From: Geobacillus jurassicus NBRC 107829
GTDB taxonomy: Bacteria; Bacillota; Bacilli; Bacillales; Anoxybacillaceae
NCBI RefSeq assembly: GCF_001544315.1
Contig: NZ_BCQG01000017.1
Coordinates: forward strand, 1 to 64,000
Length of the DNA: 64,000 nucleotides
Direction of reading: 5' to 3'
Positions 39,706-48,522 of the stretch are shown here, piece by piece (within the stretch, counting starts at the first letter, position 1; the number at the start of each line of letters is the position of its first letter). A model generated the notes under the pieces. That model worked only from the letters and a program-made list of their open reading frames with translations. It did no database searches and was not told where the DNA came from. The translations under genes and the position numbers were made by a program.

Positions 39706-41747
39706 TCGATTTCCACCATCCCCACGCTTTGAACTTCGACATCCGCTTCAAGCTCGTTGTACGAAAGCACCGGAACAGTCGGAAAATGGCGCTCGGTCAG
39801 CTGGCGGACGTACATGCGCACCGCCGGGGAGCAGAGCAAAATCGGCGTCTGGCCGGCGAACGGATAGCGTTCAAGCGCCGCGGCGACCGCTTCCACAAAC
39901 GCCTGCGCCCGCGCCGGATCGAGCGCCAAATAGCGGCCATGCTCTGTTTGCTGCACGGCGTCGGCGATCGTTTTTTCCGCCCTGCCCGACAGCGTAATGA
40001 CGCGAAGCGGCTCGCCCGGCACGGCGTACTGCGAGGTGATTTGCCGCGCCAACGCTTGGCGGACGTATTCCGTCAGCAAGTCGGTGTCGCTGGTCAGGCG
40101 GGCAAAATCGGCGAGCGCCTCAAAAATGAGCGGCAAATTGCGGATCGACACTTTCTCTTTCAACAGCTTGGCGAGCACTTTTTGCACGTCGCCGACAGAC
40201 AGCGGATTCGGCGTCACATCGTCGACAAGCACCGGATACGATTCTTTTAAATGATCGATCAGCTGCTTCGTTTCCTGGCGCCCCAGCAGTTCGTGGGCAT
40301 GGGCTTTCAGCACCTCCGTCAAGTGTGTTGAGACGACCGATGGCGGGTCGACGACCGTATAGCCGAGCATTTCCGCCCGGTCTTTTGCCGCCTCGGAAAT
40401 CCATTTCGCCGGCAGACCAAACGCCGGCTCGATGGTGTCAATGCCATCAATCGAATCGTCGTCAACTCCGGGGCTCATCGCCAAATAATGGTCAAGCAGC
40501 AACTCGCCGCGCGCCACTTCCTCGCCTTTCACTTTGATCCGGTATTCATTCGGCTGCAGCTGAATGTTGTCGCGGATGCGCACGACCGGGATGACGATGC
40601 CGAGCTCGAGCGCGAGCTGACGACGGATCATGACGATCCGGTCAAGCAAATCGCCGCCTTGATTGGCGTCAGCGAGCGGAATGAGCGCATAGCCGAACTC
40701 AAATTCAATCGGATCGATGTGCAACAGCTGAATGACGCTTTCCGGGCTTTTCAATTCGTCGGCGGCTGCCATCTCCTCTTCCGGGCCGGCCAATGCCGCT
40801 TCTTCTTGCTTTTGCCGCTCGATAAATCGGTAGCCGCCAAGCGCCAACAGCCCCGCAATCGGCATTGTCAACAAATCGTTGATCGGCGTAAACAAGCCGA
40901 GCAGGAAAATCGTCCCTGCCGTGACGTACAACATTTTCGGAAAAGCGAACAGCTGGCGCATAATATCGCCGCTTAAGTTGCTGTCTGACGCCGCTCGGGT
41001 GACGATGATGCCGGTCGCCGTGGAAATCAACAGCGCCGGAATTTGGCTGACGATTCCGTCGCCGACCGTCAAAAGCGTGTAACGCTTCGCCGCCTCGGCT
41101 GCATCCATCCCTTGCTCGACGACGCCGATCACCATGCCAAACAGCATGTTGATAACGACAATAATGATGCCCGCGATGGCATCGCCTTTAACGAACTTGC
41201 TCGCCCCATCCATCGCGCCGTAAAAGTCCGCTTCTTGGGCGATTTTTTCCCGCCGCTTGCGGGCTTCTTGCTCCGAAATCATGCCGGCGTTTAAATCGGC
41301 GTCAATGCTCATCTGTTTGCCCGGCATCGCATCGAGCGTAAAGCGGGCCGCCACTTCAGAGACGCGCTCCGCCCCTTTTGTGATGACAACAAACTGGATA
41401 ATGACCAAAATCAAAAACACGACAAACCCGACAACCACATCGCCGCCGACGACGAACGTCCCGAACGTCTCGACGACGCCGCCCGCCTCTCCTTTGCTCA
41501 AAATCGAGCGAGTCGTCGACACGTTCAACCCTAATCGGAACAGCGTCAGCACTAAAAGCAATGACGGAAAAATGGAAAATTCAAGCGGCTCTTTCGTGTT
41601 CATCGCCGTCAACAGCACGAGCAAAGCAAGTGAAATATTGATAATAATCAATATACTCAGCAGCCACGTCGGCAGTGGAATGACGAGCATGGCGACGATG
41701 AGCACGACAAGAAACAGTACGGATAAATCTTTCATTTGCGCTTGCAT
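39702..41747 (-). CDS. flhA: Flagellar export gate protein FlhA
   Basis: Nonameric ring of the flagellar type III export gate, using the proton motive force. The 681 residues have eight N-terminal membrane helices, the family signature RLGLNVSTTRSIL, the charged loop FTLDAMPGKQMSIDADL, and a soluble C-terminal domain that binds chaperone-substrate complexes. ATG at 41747 follows AAGGAG. It is preceded by flhB with an 18-base gap. Confidence 0.97.
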   Translation of the reverse strand: MQAQMKDLSVLFLVVLIVAMLVIPLPTWLLSILIIINISLALLVLLTAMNTKEPLEFSIFPSLLLVLTLFRLGLNVSTTRSILSKGEAGGVVETFGTFVVGGDVVVGFVVFLILVIIQFVVITKGAERVSEVAARFTLDAMPGKQMSIDADLNAGMISEQEARKRREKIAQEADFYGAMDGASKFVKGDAIAGIIIVVINMLFGMVIGVVEQGMDAAEAAKRYTLLTVGDGIVSQIPALLISTATGIIVTRAASDSNLSGDIMRQLFAFPKMLYVTAGTIFLLGLFTPINDLLTMPIAGLLALGGYRFIERQKQEEAALAGPEEEMAAADELKSPESVIQLLHIDPIEFEFGYALIPLADANQGGDLLDRIVMIRRQLALELGIVIPVVRIRDNIQLQPNEYRIKVKGEEVARGELLLDHYLAMSPGVDDDSIDGIDTIEPAFGLPAKWISEAAKDRAEMLGYTVVDPPSVVSTHLTEVLKAHAHELLGRQETKQLIDHLKESYPVLVDDVTPNPLSVGDVQKVLAKLLKEKVSIRNLPLIFEALADFARLTSDTDLLTEYVRQALARQITSQYAVPGEPLRVITLSGRAEKTIADAVQQTEHGRYLALDPARAQAFVEAVAAALERYPFAGQTPILLCSPAVRMYVRQLTERHFPTVPVLSYNELEADVEVQSVGMVEIE

Positions 41748-41765
41748 TGTTTTCTCTCCTTGCTG

Positions 41766-42848
41766 CTACACCTTTCGCTTGAGCCGATAGACGTACGCCA
41801 AAATTTCCGCCACTGCTTTAAAAAACGCCTCTGGAATCATATCGCCGACTTCCGTCTGGCGGTAGAGCGCCTGCGCCAACGGACGGTTCTCAACGGTAAC
41901 GACGCCGTGGGCTTTCGCCACTTCCTTGATTTTCAACGCCATATAATCCGCCCCTTTCGCGACGACAACCGGCGCTTCCATCTTGCCGTCTTCATACTTG
42001 AGGGCAACGGCGTAATGCGTCGGGTTCGTAATGACGACGTCCGCGTTCGGCACTTCCTGCATCATCCGCCTCATCGCCATCTCGCGCTGTTTTTGCTTGA
42101 TGCGCGATTTGATGAGCGGATCGCCTTCCGTCTTTTTGTACTCATCTTTAATGTCCTGCTTGGACATGCGGATGCTTTTTTCAAATTCAAACCGCTGATA
42201 CAAGTAATCAAACAGCGCTAAAAACAAGAGCGCCGCCGCGGCGTACAGCCCCATTTTCACCGTCAAGCCGCCGATGACAGTCAAGGCCACACCCGGCGTC
42301 TTGGAAACGAGCGCCGCAAGCTCGCTTCGTTCGGCAAACAGCGCCGCAAACACGACCGCACCGATGATTCCAGCTTTCAACACTGATTTCAACAGCTCGA
42401 CCAAGGCGCGCAACGAAAACAGCCGTTTCATTCCTTGCACTGGATTGAGGCGGTTCCAATCCATTTTTAACGGTTCAACGGTAAACAAGGCGCCGATTTG
42501 CAAAAAGTTGGCCAACCCAGCCGCCAGCACTGCGGCGGCGAACAGCGGCGCCAAAAGCAAGGCCGCATGGGAAAGCCAGTCAAGAAACAGCCGGTGAAGT
42601 GAGTCAACCGTCAACGAAGCGGACGCGTAATCGGACAAGGCGCGGGCGAACAGCCGCAGCAGGCCGTCCCGCTCGTACGCCCCGGCCAAGGACAAAGCAA
42701 GAAACGAAGCAAGCAACACTGAAGCGGAGACGACATCGCCGCTTTTGGCCACCTGCCCTTTTTCCCGCACTTCCTGCCGTTTGCGCGGCGTCGCCTTTTC
42801 CGTTTTTTCCCCAGCGAAAAATTGCAAATCGAGCCGCCACTCGCCCAT
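41766..42848 (-). CDS. flhB: Flagellar export switch protein FlhB
   Basis: Sets export specificity from rod/hook to filament substrates by self-cleavage. The 360-residue protein has four membrane helices and the cytoplasmic self-cleaving motif ITNPTHYAVALKY near residue 270. The start at 42848 (MGEWRLDLQFFAGEKTEKAT) follows GGGGGG; the longer frame to 42893 lies in fliR. Confidence 0.96.
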   Translation of the reverse strand: MGEWRLDLQFFAGEKTEKATPRKRQEVREKGQVAKSGDVVSASVLLASFLALSLAGAYERDGLLRLFARALSDYASASLTVDSLHRLFLDWLSHAALLLAPLFAAAVLAAGLANFLQIGALFTVEPLKMDWNRLNPVQGMKRLFSLRALVELLKSVLKAGIIGAVVFAALFAERSELAALVSKTPGVALTVIGGLTVKMGLYAAAALLFLALFDYLYQRFEFEKSIRMSKQDIKDEYKKTEGDPLIKSRIKQKQREMAMRRMMQEVPNADVVITNPTHYAVALKYEDGKMEAPVVVAKGADYMALKIKEVAKAHGVVTVENRPLAQALYRQTEVGDMIPEAFFKAVAEILAYVYRLKRKV

Positions 42849-42849
42849 C

Positions 42850-43623
42850 TTATCCGCCCCCCAACAGCCGCATAAACTCGCGCAACGATGCAAACATTAA
42901 GTGAAATACGCCGCGCGCCGCGAGCAATATTCCCCCAACCGCCGCCAAGAGGAGCAAAAACGCCGCCGCCGTTTTGGCGGAAAAACCGACCGCGAAAATG
43001 TTCATTTGCGGCACGGCGCGAGCGATGATGCCAAGCGCCACGTCGACTAAAAAGAGCGATCCGACAAGCGGGGCGGCCATTTGCACAGCGGCGGCAAACA
43101 TGGCAGCGAACACCCGCACGACGTACTCCACCGCCGGCCCATCGGCAATGTGCGGCAAGCGGTCAAGCGGCAGCCAATGATAGCTGTAAAACATGCCATC
43201 AAGCAGCAAATGGTGCCCGTCAAGCATAAGCAAAAGCAAAAGCGCCAACAAATGAAGATACTCTCCGAGCAACGGGCTTTGCGCTCCGGTTTGCGGGTCG
43301 ATGACGTTGGCGATGGCAAACCCGATTTGAAAATCGATCAAGCCGCCGGCGATTTGCACCGCCGCCATGAGGATCGCCGCCAGCAGCCCAAGCGCCAGCC
43401 CGACAAGCGCCTCTTTTACGACAAGCAATACGTACACGCCGTCAAGCGACAACACCGGTTTGGGCATCGCCAAAAACAACAGCCAGCTGAACAAAAACGC
43501 CAGTCCGACTTTATACGAAGCCGGCACGGTCCGGTAGGAAAACAACGGCATCGCCGCGAAAAACGAAGCGGTGCGGACAAAGACGAGCAAAAACGCCGGA
43601 AAATAAGTCCATACTTGTTCCAT
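42850..43623 (-). CDS. fliR: Flagellar export gate protein FliR
   Basis: Membrane component of the FliP5Q4R1 export gate. The 257 residues have six or so hydrophobic segments, with PLFSYRTVPASYKVGLAFLF near the N-terminus and GLIDFQIGFAIANVIDPQTG in the centre. It starts at the ATG at 43623, 7 bases after fliQ, and ends next to the flhB start. Confidence 0.96.
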   Translation of the reverse strand: MEQVWTYFPAFLLVFVRTASFFAAMPLFSYRTVPASYKVGLAFLFSWLLFLAMPKPVLSLDGVYVLLVVKEALVGLALGLLAAILMAAVQIAGGLIDFQIGFAIANVIDPQTGAQSPLLGEYLHLLALLLLLMLDGHHLLLDGMFYSYHWLPLDRLPHIADGPAVEYVVRVFAAMFAAAVQMAAPLVGSLFLVDVALGIIARAVPQMNIFAVGFSAKTAAAFLLLLAAVGGILLAARGVFHLMFASLREFMRLLGGG

Positions 43624-43629
43624 CGCCGA

Positions 43630-43899
43630 TCAGCCTATAAACGAAGCAAGATTGTTGAAAATATCGTGCGCGTACGACACCATTTTCGAGAGCATCCACG
43701 GCCCAAAGAACACAAGCCCAAGCAAGACGGCGACGATTTTCGGCACAAAAGCGAGCGTCTGCTCTTGAATTTGCGTCGCAGCCTGAAAAATGCTGACGAC
43801 AAGTCCGACGGCAAGCGACAACAGCAGCAGCGGCCCGCAGACGATAAGCACGATATACACGCCTTGTTCAGCAAGGCGGATGATGAAATCGGCACTCAT
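43630..43899 (-). CDS. fliQ: Flagellar export gate protein FliQ
   Basis: Small gate subunit of 89 residues with two membrane helices separated by the conserved loop QAATQIQEQTLAFVPKI. The ATG at 43899 has AGGTGG at 5-nt spacing; a GTG at 43908 overlaps that site and is not used. Confidence 0.96.
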   Translation of the reverse strand: MSADFIIRLAEQGVYIVLIVCGPLLLLSLAVGLVVSIFQAATQIQEQTLAFVPKIVAVLLGLVFFGPWMLSKMVSYAHDIFNNLASFIG

Positions 43900-43914
43900 A
43901 AACGCCACCTATCT

Positions 43915-44583
43915 TTATTGAAAACTTCGCAGCAATGATTGGACGACCAAATGCCATCCGTCGACAAGGACAAACAGCAAAATTTTAAACGGCAACGAAA
44001 CCATCACCGGCGGCAGCATCATCATCCCCATCGACATTAAGACGCTGGCAACGATCATGTCTATGACTAAAAATGGAAGAAAAATCATAAAGCCCATTTG
44101 AAACGCCGTTTTCAACTCACTGATGGCAAACGCCGGCACGAGCACGGTCATCGGGATGTCGTTGATCGTTTTCGGCTGTTTGGCGCCGCTGTACGATAAA
44201 AACAGCGCCAAATCTTCCTGCCTCGTGTATTGGCTCATAAACTGCTTCAGCGGAACCGCCGCCCGTTCATACGCCTCCTCCAAGTCAATTTTGTCGGCAA
44301 ACAGCGGCTGCAGCGCCTGGTCGTTGATTTCTTTCCATGTCGGCGCCATAATGAAAAACGTTAAAAACAGCGCGAGCCCGACGAGCACTTGGTTCGGCGG
44401 CATTTGCTGCGTGCCGAGCGCTGTGCGCACAAACGACAAAACGATGACGATGCGCGTAAAACACGTGGTCATAATCAAAATGCCAGGAGCGATCGACAAA
44501 ACGGTGAGCAGCAACAGCAGCTTCACCGCCGTCGACACGTGCTCGGGAGCCATCGAATCAAACATATGGACAAATTCACTCAT
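43915..44583 (-). CDS. fliP: Flagellar export gate protein FliP
   Basis: Core of the export gate, with five copies per gate. The 222 residues include FTRIVIVLSFVRTALGTQQM and PPNQVLVGLALFLTFFIM, then DLALFLSYSGAKQP and MGMMMLPPVMVSLPFKILLF. There is no cleavable signal peptide of the E. coli type. It overlaps fliO by eight bases. Confidence 0.97.
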   Translation of the reverse strand: MSEFVHMFDSMAPEHVSTAVKLLLLLTVLSIAPGILIMTTCFTRIVIVLSFVRTALGTQQMPPNQVLVGLALFLTFFIMAPTWKEINDQALQPLFADKIDLEEAYERAAVPLKQFMSQYTRQEDLALFLSYSGAKQPKTINDIPMTVLVPAFAISELKTAFQMGFMIFLPFLVIDMIVASVLMSMGMMMLPPVMVSLPFKILLFVLVDGWHLVVQSLLRSFQ

Positions 44584-45232
44584 CGCCGGCCGTTCCTTTC
44601 TTTTTCAACCGCTTGAGCCATTCGTTTCGCTTTTCCGTCATTTGCTTCATCTCCTCGGCCAACAGCGCGGAAAACGATGGCGGCAAACCGCTTTTCCGCT
44701 TTGGTTTCGCTGCCCAACGGCCGCGAAAGAGAGAACCGAGCCGGCCAAACTCGGCCATCCGTTCCAACCGTTCGCGATGCTGCGCCAACAGCTCATTGAT
44801 TTCATCCTCATCCTCAATTTCCCTGAGCAGCTGAATCGAATCGCCGACACCGATGACGAGCAACCGGCGGCCGACTTTAATCAGCTGCACGGAGCGGTTC
44901 GCCCCGACGCTTGTTCCCCCAAGGTGCTCGATGGCGCCTTTTTGGCCGGAAACGAATGGCTGACGGCGGGAAAACCATTTTAATACTGCATAAAGAAGAA
45001 TGAGGACAAAGGCGGTCGCGCCGATGAGCCGAAGCACATCGGAAGCGGAAACCGCATCGGCGGCTTGATTCGCTGTCTGTTTTGTCTGCTGCCCGGAAGG
45101 CGCTGACGGCCCGCATGAATCAGGATGCTGCAGGCAGTCGGCGACCGTCGGGCTTTGGGCGGCCGATGCCGGCACCGGCCCAAAAGCGATGGCTGCTGCC
45201 AGCAAAACGGCCGCCCAGCGCCAGATTGCCAT
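44576..45232 (-). CDS. fliO: Flagellar biosynthesis protein FliO (FliZ)
   Basis: Assists FliP gate assembly. The 218 residues have a cleavable signal peptide (about 1-24, ending PASAA), a short outside segment with two cysteines (C33 and C40), one membrane helix (about 64-87), and a cytoplasmic basic tail. A charged C-terminus is normal for the family; the cysteine pair is not something I recall from B. subtilis. The ATG at 45232 has AGGTGG at 5-nt spacing; the longer frame to 45343 overlaps cheY. Confidence 0.92.
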   Translation of the reverse strand: MAIWRWAAVLLAAAIAFGPVPASAAQSPTVADCLQHPDSCGPSAPSGQQTKQTANQAADAVSASDVLRLIGATAFVLILLYAVLKWFSRRQPFVSGQKGAIEHLGGTSVGANRSVQLIKVGRRLLVIGVGDSIQLLREIEDEDEINELLAQHRERLERMAEFGRLGSLFRGRWAAKPKRKSGLPPSFSALLAEEMKQMTEKRNEWLKRLKKKGTAGDE

Positions 45233-45251
45233 GATCTCCACCTCTGATCGC

Positions 45252-45611
45252 TCACCCGATCGTTTTGTTGATCGCTTCGATGACGCGGTCCGCTTGGAAC
45301 GGCTTGACAACAAAATCTTTTGCCCCAGCTTGAATGGCGTCAATCACCATCGCCTGCTGCCCCATCGCTGAGCACATAATGACTTTGGCGTTGCTGTCGA
45401 TTTTTTTAATTTCCTTGAGCGCCGTAATGCCATCCATCTCCGGCATCGTAATGTCCATTGTCACCACGTCAGGACGCGTTTCCTTGTATTTCTCGATCGC
45501 CTGCCGCCCATCCGCCGCTTCGGCGACGACTTCATGTCCGTTTTTCGTCAAAATGTCTTTAATCATCATGCGCATAAATGCCGCATCATCAACGACAAGC
45601 ACTCTTGCCAT
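45252..45611 (-). CDS. cheY: Chemotaxis response regulator CheY
   Basis: Single-domain receiver of 119 residues that carries the signal from CheA to the switch. VLVVDDAAFMRMMIKDIL holds the acidic pocket, TMDITMPEMDGITAL the phosphorylated aspartate (about 54), and VIMCSAMGQ and KDFVVKPFQ the Ser/Thr and Lys. GGAGG precedes the ATG at 45611. It follows fliY as in B. subtilis. Confidence 0.97.
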   Translation of the reverse strand: MARVLVVDDAAFMRMMIKDILTKNGHEVVAEAADGRQAIEKYKETRPDVVTMDITMPEMDGITALKEIKKIDSNAKVIMCSAMGQQAMVIDAIQAGAKDFVVKPFQADRVIEAINKTIG

Positions 45612-45635
45612 GTCCCCAACCTCCCAAATGCCTGT

Positions 45636-46817
45636 TTATTTTAGCCGTTTTAGCCGATCGCTTTGGCTGACAATATCGGTAATGCGCACGCCGAAATTTT
45701 CATCGATGACGACGACCTCGCCTTTGGCGATCAGCTTGTTGTTGACAAACACGTCGACCGGTTCGCCGGCCAGCTTATCGAGCTCAATGATCGATCCAGT
45801 CGACAGCTGCAAAATTTCCTGCACCGATCGCTTCGTCCGTCCGAGTTCAACCGTCACCTGCAACGGCACATCAAACAGCAGCTCCAAATTGCGCGCCTCT
45901 GTTGCCGCAAGCGGCTGGGCATCGAACTCGACGAAATCGGCGGTTTGAATATGCCGCGCGGTTGCACCATCCCTCTCCTTGTCCGCGCGCCCAGCCGGCG
46001 GCTCATCCGTCGAGCGGCCCGCCGCTTCTGAAACGGCCGCACCGACATTCGCCTGGGCGTGAGTCGGAACAGGCTGCGGCTCGCTAAACGGCTGCGCGTC
46101 CGCCGACGGCTTGAGGTTGACTTCCGCAGCCCCCGGCTCCTCAAGCGGCGAGCCGAGCAATTGGGCGACCAATTCTTTCGCGAAATCGATCGGCAACAGT
46201 TGCATAATGCTTGAGTCGATCAACTCGCCGATTTTCAGCCGAAACGACACTTTAATGAGAAAATCTTCGTCCGGCAAATATTCCATCCCTTTTCCTTCCG
46301 CCAAATCAAGCAGATGGAGCGTCGGTGGGGAAATGTCGACCCGCTTGCCAAAGACGGTCGACATCGACGTCGCCGCCGAGCCCATCATTTGATTCATCGC
46401 TTCTTGAACCGCGCTCAGCTGAATTTCCCCGAGCGCCTCATCGGCCGTCGTTCCGTCGCCGCCAAGCATCAAATCGGCGATGATCGCCGCGTCTTGCTGC
46501 TTAATGACGAGCAAGTTTGTTCCGAGCAGCCCTTCCGTATAGTTGACTTGGATGGCGACATATGGCTGTGGAAATTCATCGGCGACTCTTGTTCGCTCGA
46601 TAATGGACACGCTTGGCGTCGTAATTTCCACTTTTTGGTTCAATAACATCGACAACGCGGTAGCCGAACTGCCGAAAGAGATATTGCCGATTTCCCCAAG
46701 GGCGTCCTGCTCGAGCGGAGTCAGAATATCATGGAGCGCCGGAACATGGCCGCCGCTGTCCATTCCGCGCAACAAAGCATCGATTTCATCCTGCGACAAC
46801 ATTCCATCATTCATCAT
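45636..46817 (-). CDS. fliY: Flagellar switch protein and CheY-P phosphatase FliY
   Basis: Combines the Gram-positive FliN function with CheC-like phosphatase activity. The 393 residues begin with a CheY-P-binding peptide (LSQDEIDALLRGMDSGG), then a CheC-type domain with [20 protein letters not shown] and VQEAMNQMMGSAATSMSTVF, a variable linker (about 225-300), and a C-terminal SpoA/FliN domain (VTVELGRTKRSVQEIL to VRITDIVSQSDR). It overlaps fliM by 11 bases. Confidence 0.96.
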   Translation of the reverse strand: MMNDGMLSQDEIDALLRGMDSGGHVPALHDILTPLEQDALGEIGNISFGSSATALSMLLNQKVEITTPSVSIIERTRVADEFPQPYVAIQVNYTEGLLGTNLLVIKQQDAAIIADLMLGGDGTTADEALGEIQLSAVQEAMNQMMGSAATSMSTVFGKRVDISPPTLHLLDLAEGKGMEYLPDEDFLIKVSFRLKIGELIDSSIMQLLPIDFAKELVAQLLGSPLEEPGAAEVNLKPSADAQPFSEPQPVPTHAQANVGAAVSEAAGRSTDEPPAGRADKERDGATARHIQTADFVEFDAQPLAATEARNLELLFDVPLQVTVELGRTKRSVQEILQLSTGSIIELDKLAGEPVDVFVNNKLIAKGEVVVIDENFGVRITDIVSQSDRLKRLK

Positions 46818-47811
46818 GGTCGTCTTCGTCCCCCTCGATCATCGCTAAAATTTGCACCGCCAGCTTTTTGTTCCGCTTCCCCGGCTGGCCGATAAACTTT
46901 GGAATATGGCCGATTTTGACCACGAGCGGCTCATGAATCGACTGTTCAAGCTGAATGACATCGCCGGCTTCGAGCTGAAGAAATTCATTGACCGTGATGA
47001 CCGCCGTGCCCAGTTCGGCGATAATCGGCAATTTTGCCGCGCGGATGCGCTGTTCGATCCGTTTCGCTTCCTCGGGGGAACGCTCTTTCTTTTGCGCCTG
47101 CATCCAGTAATGCACCGACAGCCGCGGCATAATCGGCTCCAAGACGACATGCGGAATGCAAACGTTCATCATGCCCCGCGCTTCGCCGATTTGCGTGTTC
47201 AGCGAAATGACGACGACAGTGTCGTTTGGCGCAATCATGCGCAAAAACTGCGGATTGACTTCAAAATCGACAAACAGCGGATCAAACTCAGCTACCGACT
47301 CCCACGCATCGCGCCAATAGGCGAATGCCTTGTCAAACAAATTGGACATGATGCGCGTTTCAATCTCGGTCAAATGATCCACTTTATCCATGCCGACGCC
47401 GCGCCCGCCCATCACCCGATCGAGCATGGCGTAGGCGATGTTCGGGTTGACTTCCAAAAGTACATGCCCGTCCAGCGGCGGCACTTCAAAGACGTTGATG
47501 ATCGTCATTTTTGGAATGGAGCGGACGAACTCTTCGTATGGAATTTGGTCGGCCGATGCGACCGAAATTTGCACATACGTACGCAGCTGGGCGGAAAAAA
47601 ACGTTGTCAGCAGGCGGGCGAAATTTTCATGAATGCGCGTCAGGCTGCGGATTTGGTCTTTGGAAAACCGAAGCGCCCGCCGAAAATCATATGTTTTGAC
47701 GCGTCGGCCTTCCTCTTCCTTTTTCAGCTCTTCCGCGCTCATTTCTCCTGCAGAAAGCGCGGCGAGCAACGCGTCAATTTCGCTTTGCGACAATACTTCC
47801 CCGGCTGTCAT
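46807..47811 (-). CDS. fliM: Flagellar motor switch protein FliM
   Basis: C-ring protein that receives CheY-P. The 334 residues start with the CheY-P-binding helix LSQSEIDALLAAL, then the CheC-like middle domain with MLDRVMGGRG, and a C-terminal SpoA domain ending in the acidic tail EGDEDDHDE. ATG at 47811 follows GGGGGG. It is followed by fliY with an overlapping start. Confidence 0.97.
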   Translation of the reverse strand: MTAGEVLSQSEIDALLAALSAGEMSAEELKKEEEGRRVKTYDFRRALRFSKDQIRSLTRIHENFARLLTTFFSAQLRTYVQISVASADQIPYEEFVRSIPKMTIINVFEVPPLDGHVLLEVNPNIAYAMLDRVMGGRGVGMDKVDHLTEIETRIMSNLFDKAFAYWRDAWESVAEFDPLFVDFEVNPQFLRMIAPNDTVVVISLNTQIGEARGMMNVCIPHVVLEPIMPRLSVHYWMQAQKKERSPEEAKRIEQRIRAAKLPIIAELGTAVITVNEFLQLEAGDVIQLEQSIHEPLVVKIGHIPKFIGQPGKRNKKLAVQILAMIEGDEDDHDE

Positions 47812-47839
47812 TTCATCTTCCCCCCTTCAGATGGCAGGG

Positions 47840-48268
47840 CTACTGGAGGATAAACGAAGTAATGTAGACGTTCTCCACTCTCCCTTCCTGCATCAACGCG
47901 TTAATCTCGCGCTTCAGCCGCTCTTTCAGCGCCGTCAGCCCTTCTTTTCCTTTAAAGTCGGCCGCTTTCATCTCTGAAAGTTGCTCGATGATCGCGTCTT
48001 TAATTTGAAAGTCGCGTTTTTCCGCCTCTTCCCGCGCTTTGTCGCTGTCGGTCTGGATTTTAAATGAGATTTTAATATACCGTCCGTCCGCCAAGTTCGT
48101 TGTCATTTCCGGGATGTCGAGTGAGCTCGCGGCGAGCTCATCGGCGCTTGGCGCCCCCTGTTTCTCCGCATTCCCCATCTTCAGCACCGCAACAAGCGCC
48201 GCCGTGCCGGCTAAGGCGATGACCGCGAGCACAATGATCATCGTTTTAATTGCTTTATTCCCTTTCAC
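47840..48268 (-). CDS. fliL: Flagellar basal body-associated protein FliL
   Basis: Stator-associated protein of 142 residues with one N-terminal membrane helix (about 9-29) and an outside SPFH-like domain including DGRYIKISFKIQ. Start is the GTG at 48268, with AGGAGG 8 nt upstream. It overlaps the end of swrD by 14 bases. Confidence 0.94.
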   Translation of the reverse strand: MKGNKAIKTMIIVLAVIALAGTAALVAVLKMGNAEKQGAPSADELAASSLDIPEMTTNLADGRYIKISFKIQTDSDKAREEAEKRDFQIKDAIIEQLSEMKAADFKGKEGLTALKERLKREINALMQEGRVENVYITSFILQ

Positions 48269-48479
48269 TGTTCAATCCTCCTGCTTCCGGTAAGCGAAAT
48301 GCGCCAAGCTGCCGGTAAAATTCGCTCGCCAATGCGGCCACTTGCTCGACGGTTTCGCGGACAACAAACTTTTTTCCGTTCGTCAGCGTTACGGTCGTAT
48401 CGGGAAACGATTCAATTTGTTCGATGTAAAGCGCATTGAGCATAAACCGTTTGCCGTTGAGCTTCGTTAACGAAATCAT
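48255..48479 (-). CDS. swrD: FlbD family swarming motility protein SwrD
   Basis: A 74-residue FlbD-family protein (B. subtilis ylzI/swrD), known there to raise flagellar torque for swarming. MISLTKLNGKRFMLNALYIE is the family signature. The ATG at 48479 is the only in-frame ATG/GTG/TTG start after a stop codon at 48504-48506, yet it has no ribosome site in the usual place; the nearest AGGAGG (48514-48519) is 34 nt away. See the overlapping small ORF. Confidence 0.92.
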   Translation of the reverse strand: MISLTKLNGKRFMLNALYIEQIESFPDTTVTLTNGKKFVVRETVEQVAALASEFYRQLGAFRLPEAGGLNSERE

Positions 48480-48507
48480 CGGCCAGCGGGCGAGGAAAAC
48501 CGCTCAC
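48412..48507 (-). CDS. Possible 31-codon ORF overlapping the swrD start
   Basis: A GTG at 48507, 6 nt after AGGAGG (48514-48519), opens a 31-codon frame ending in TGA at 48412-48414, in a different frame from swrD and overlapping its first 22 codons. The peptide (VSGFPRPLADDFVNE...) looks like no family I know. It may be translated, or the ribosome site may serve swrD across a hairpin. I rate the peptide itself as doubtful. Confidence 0.25.
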   Translation of the reverse strand: MSGFPRPLADDFVNEAQRQTVYAQCALHRTN

Positions 48508-48522
48508 GCCCTACCTCCTATT

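Noticed and set aside
38446-39732. Plus-strand open frame of 428 codons antisense to flhF
   Set aside because: It mirrors the codon structure of flhF, with Arg/His-rich composition and no ribosome site or family motif; a shadow of GC-rich third positions.
46852-47853. Plus-strand open frame of 333 codons antisense to fliM
   Set aside because: Antisense shadow with His/Arg-rich composition and no start signal.
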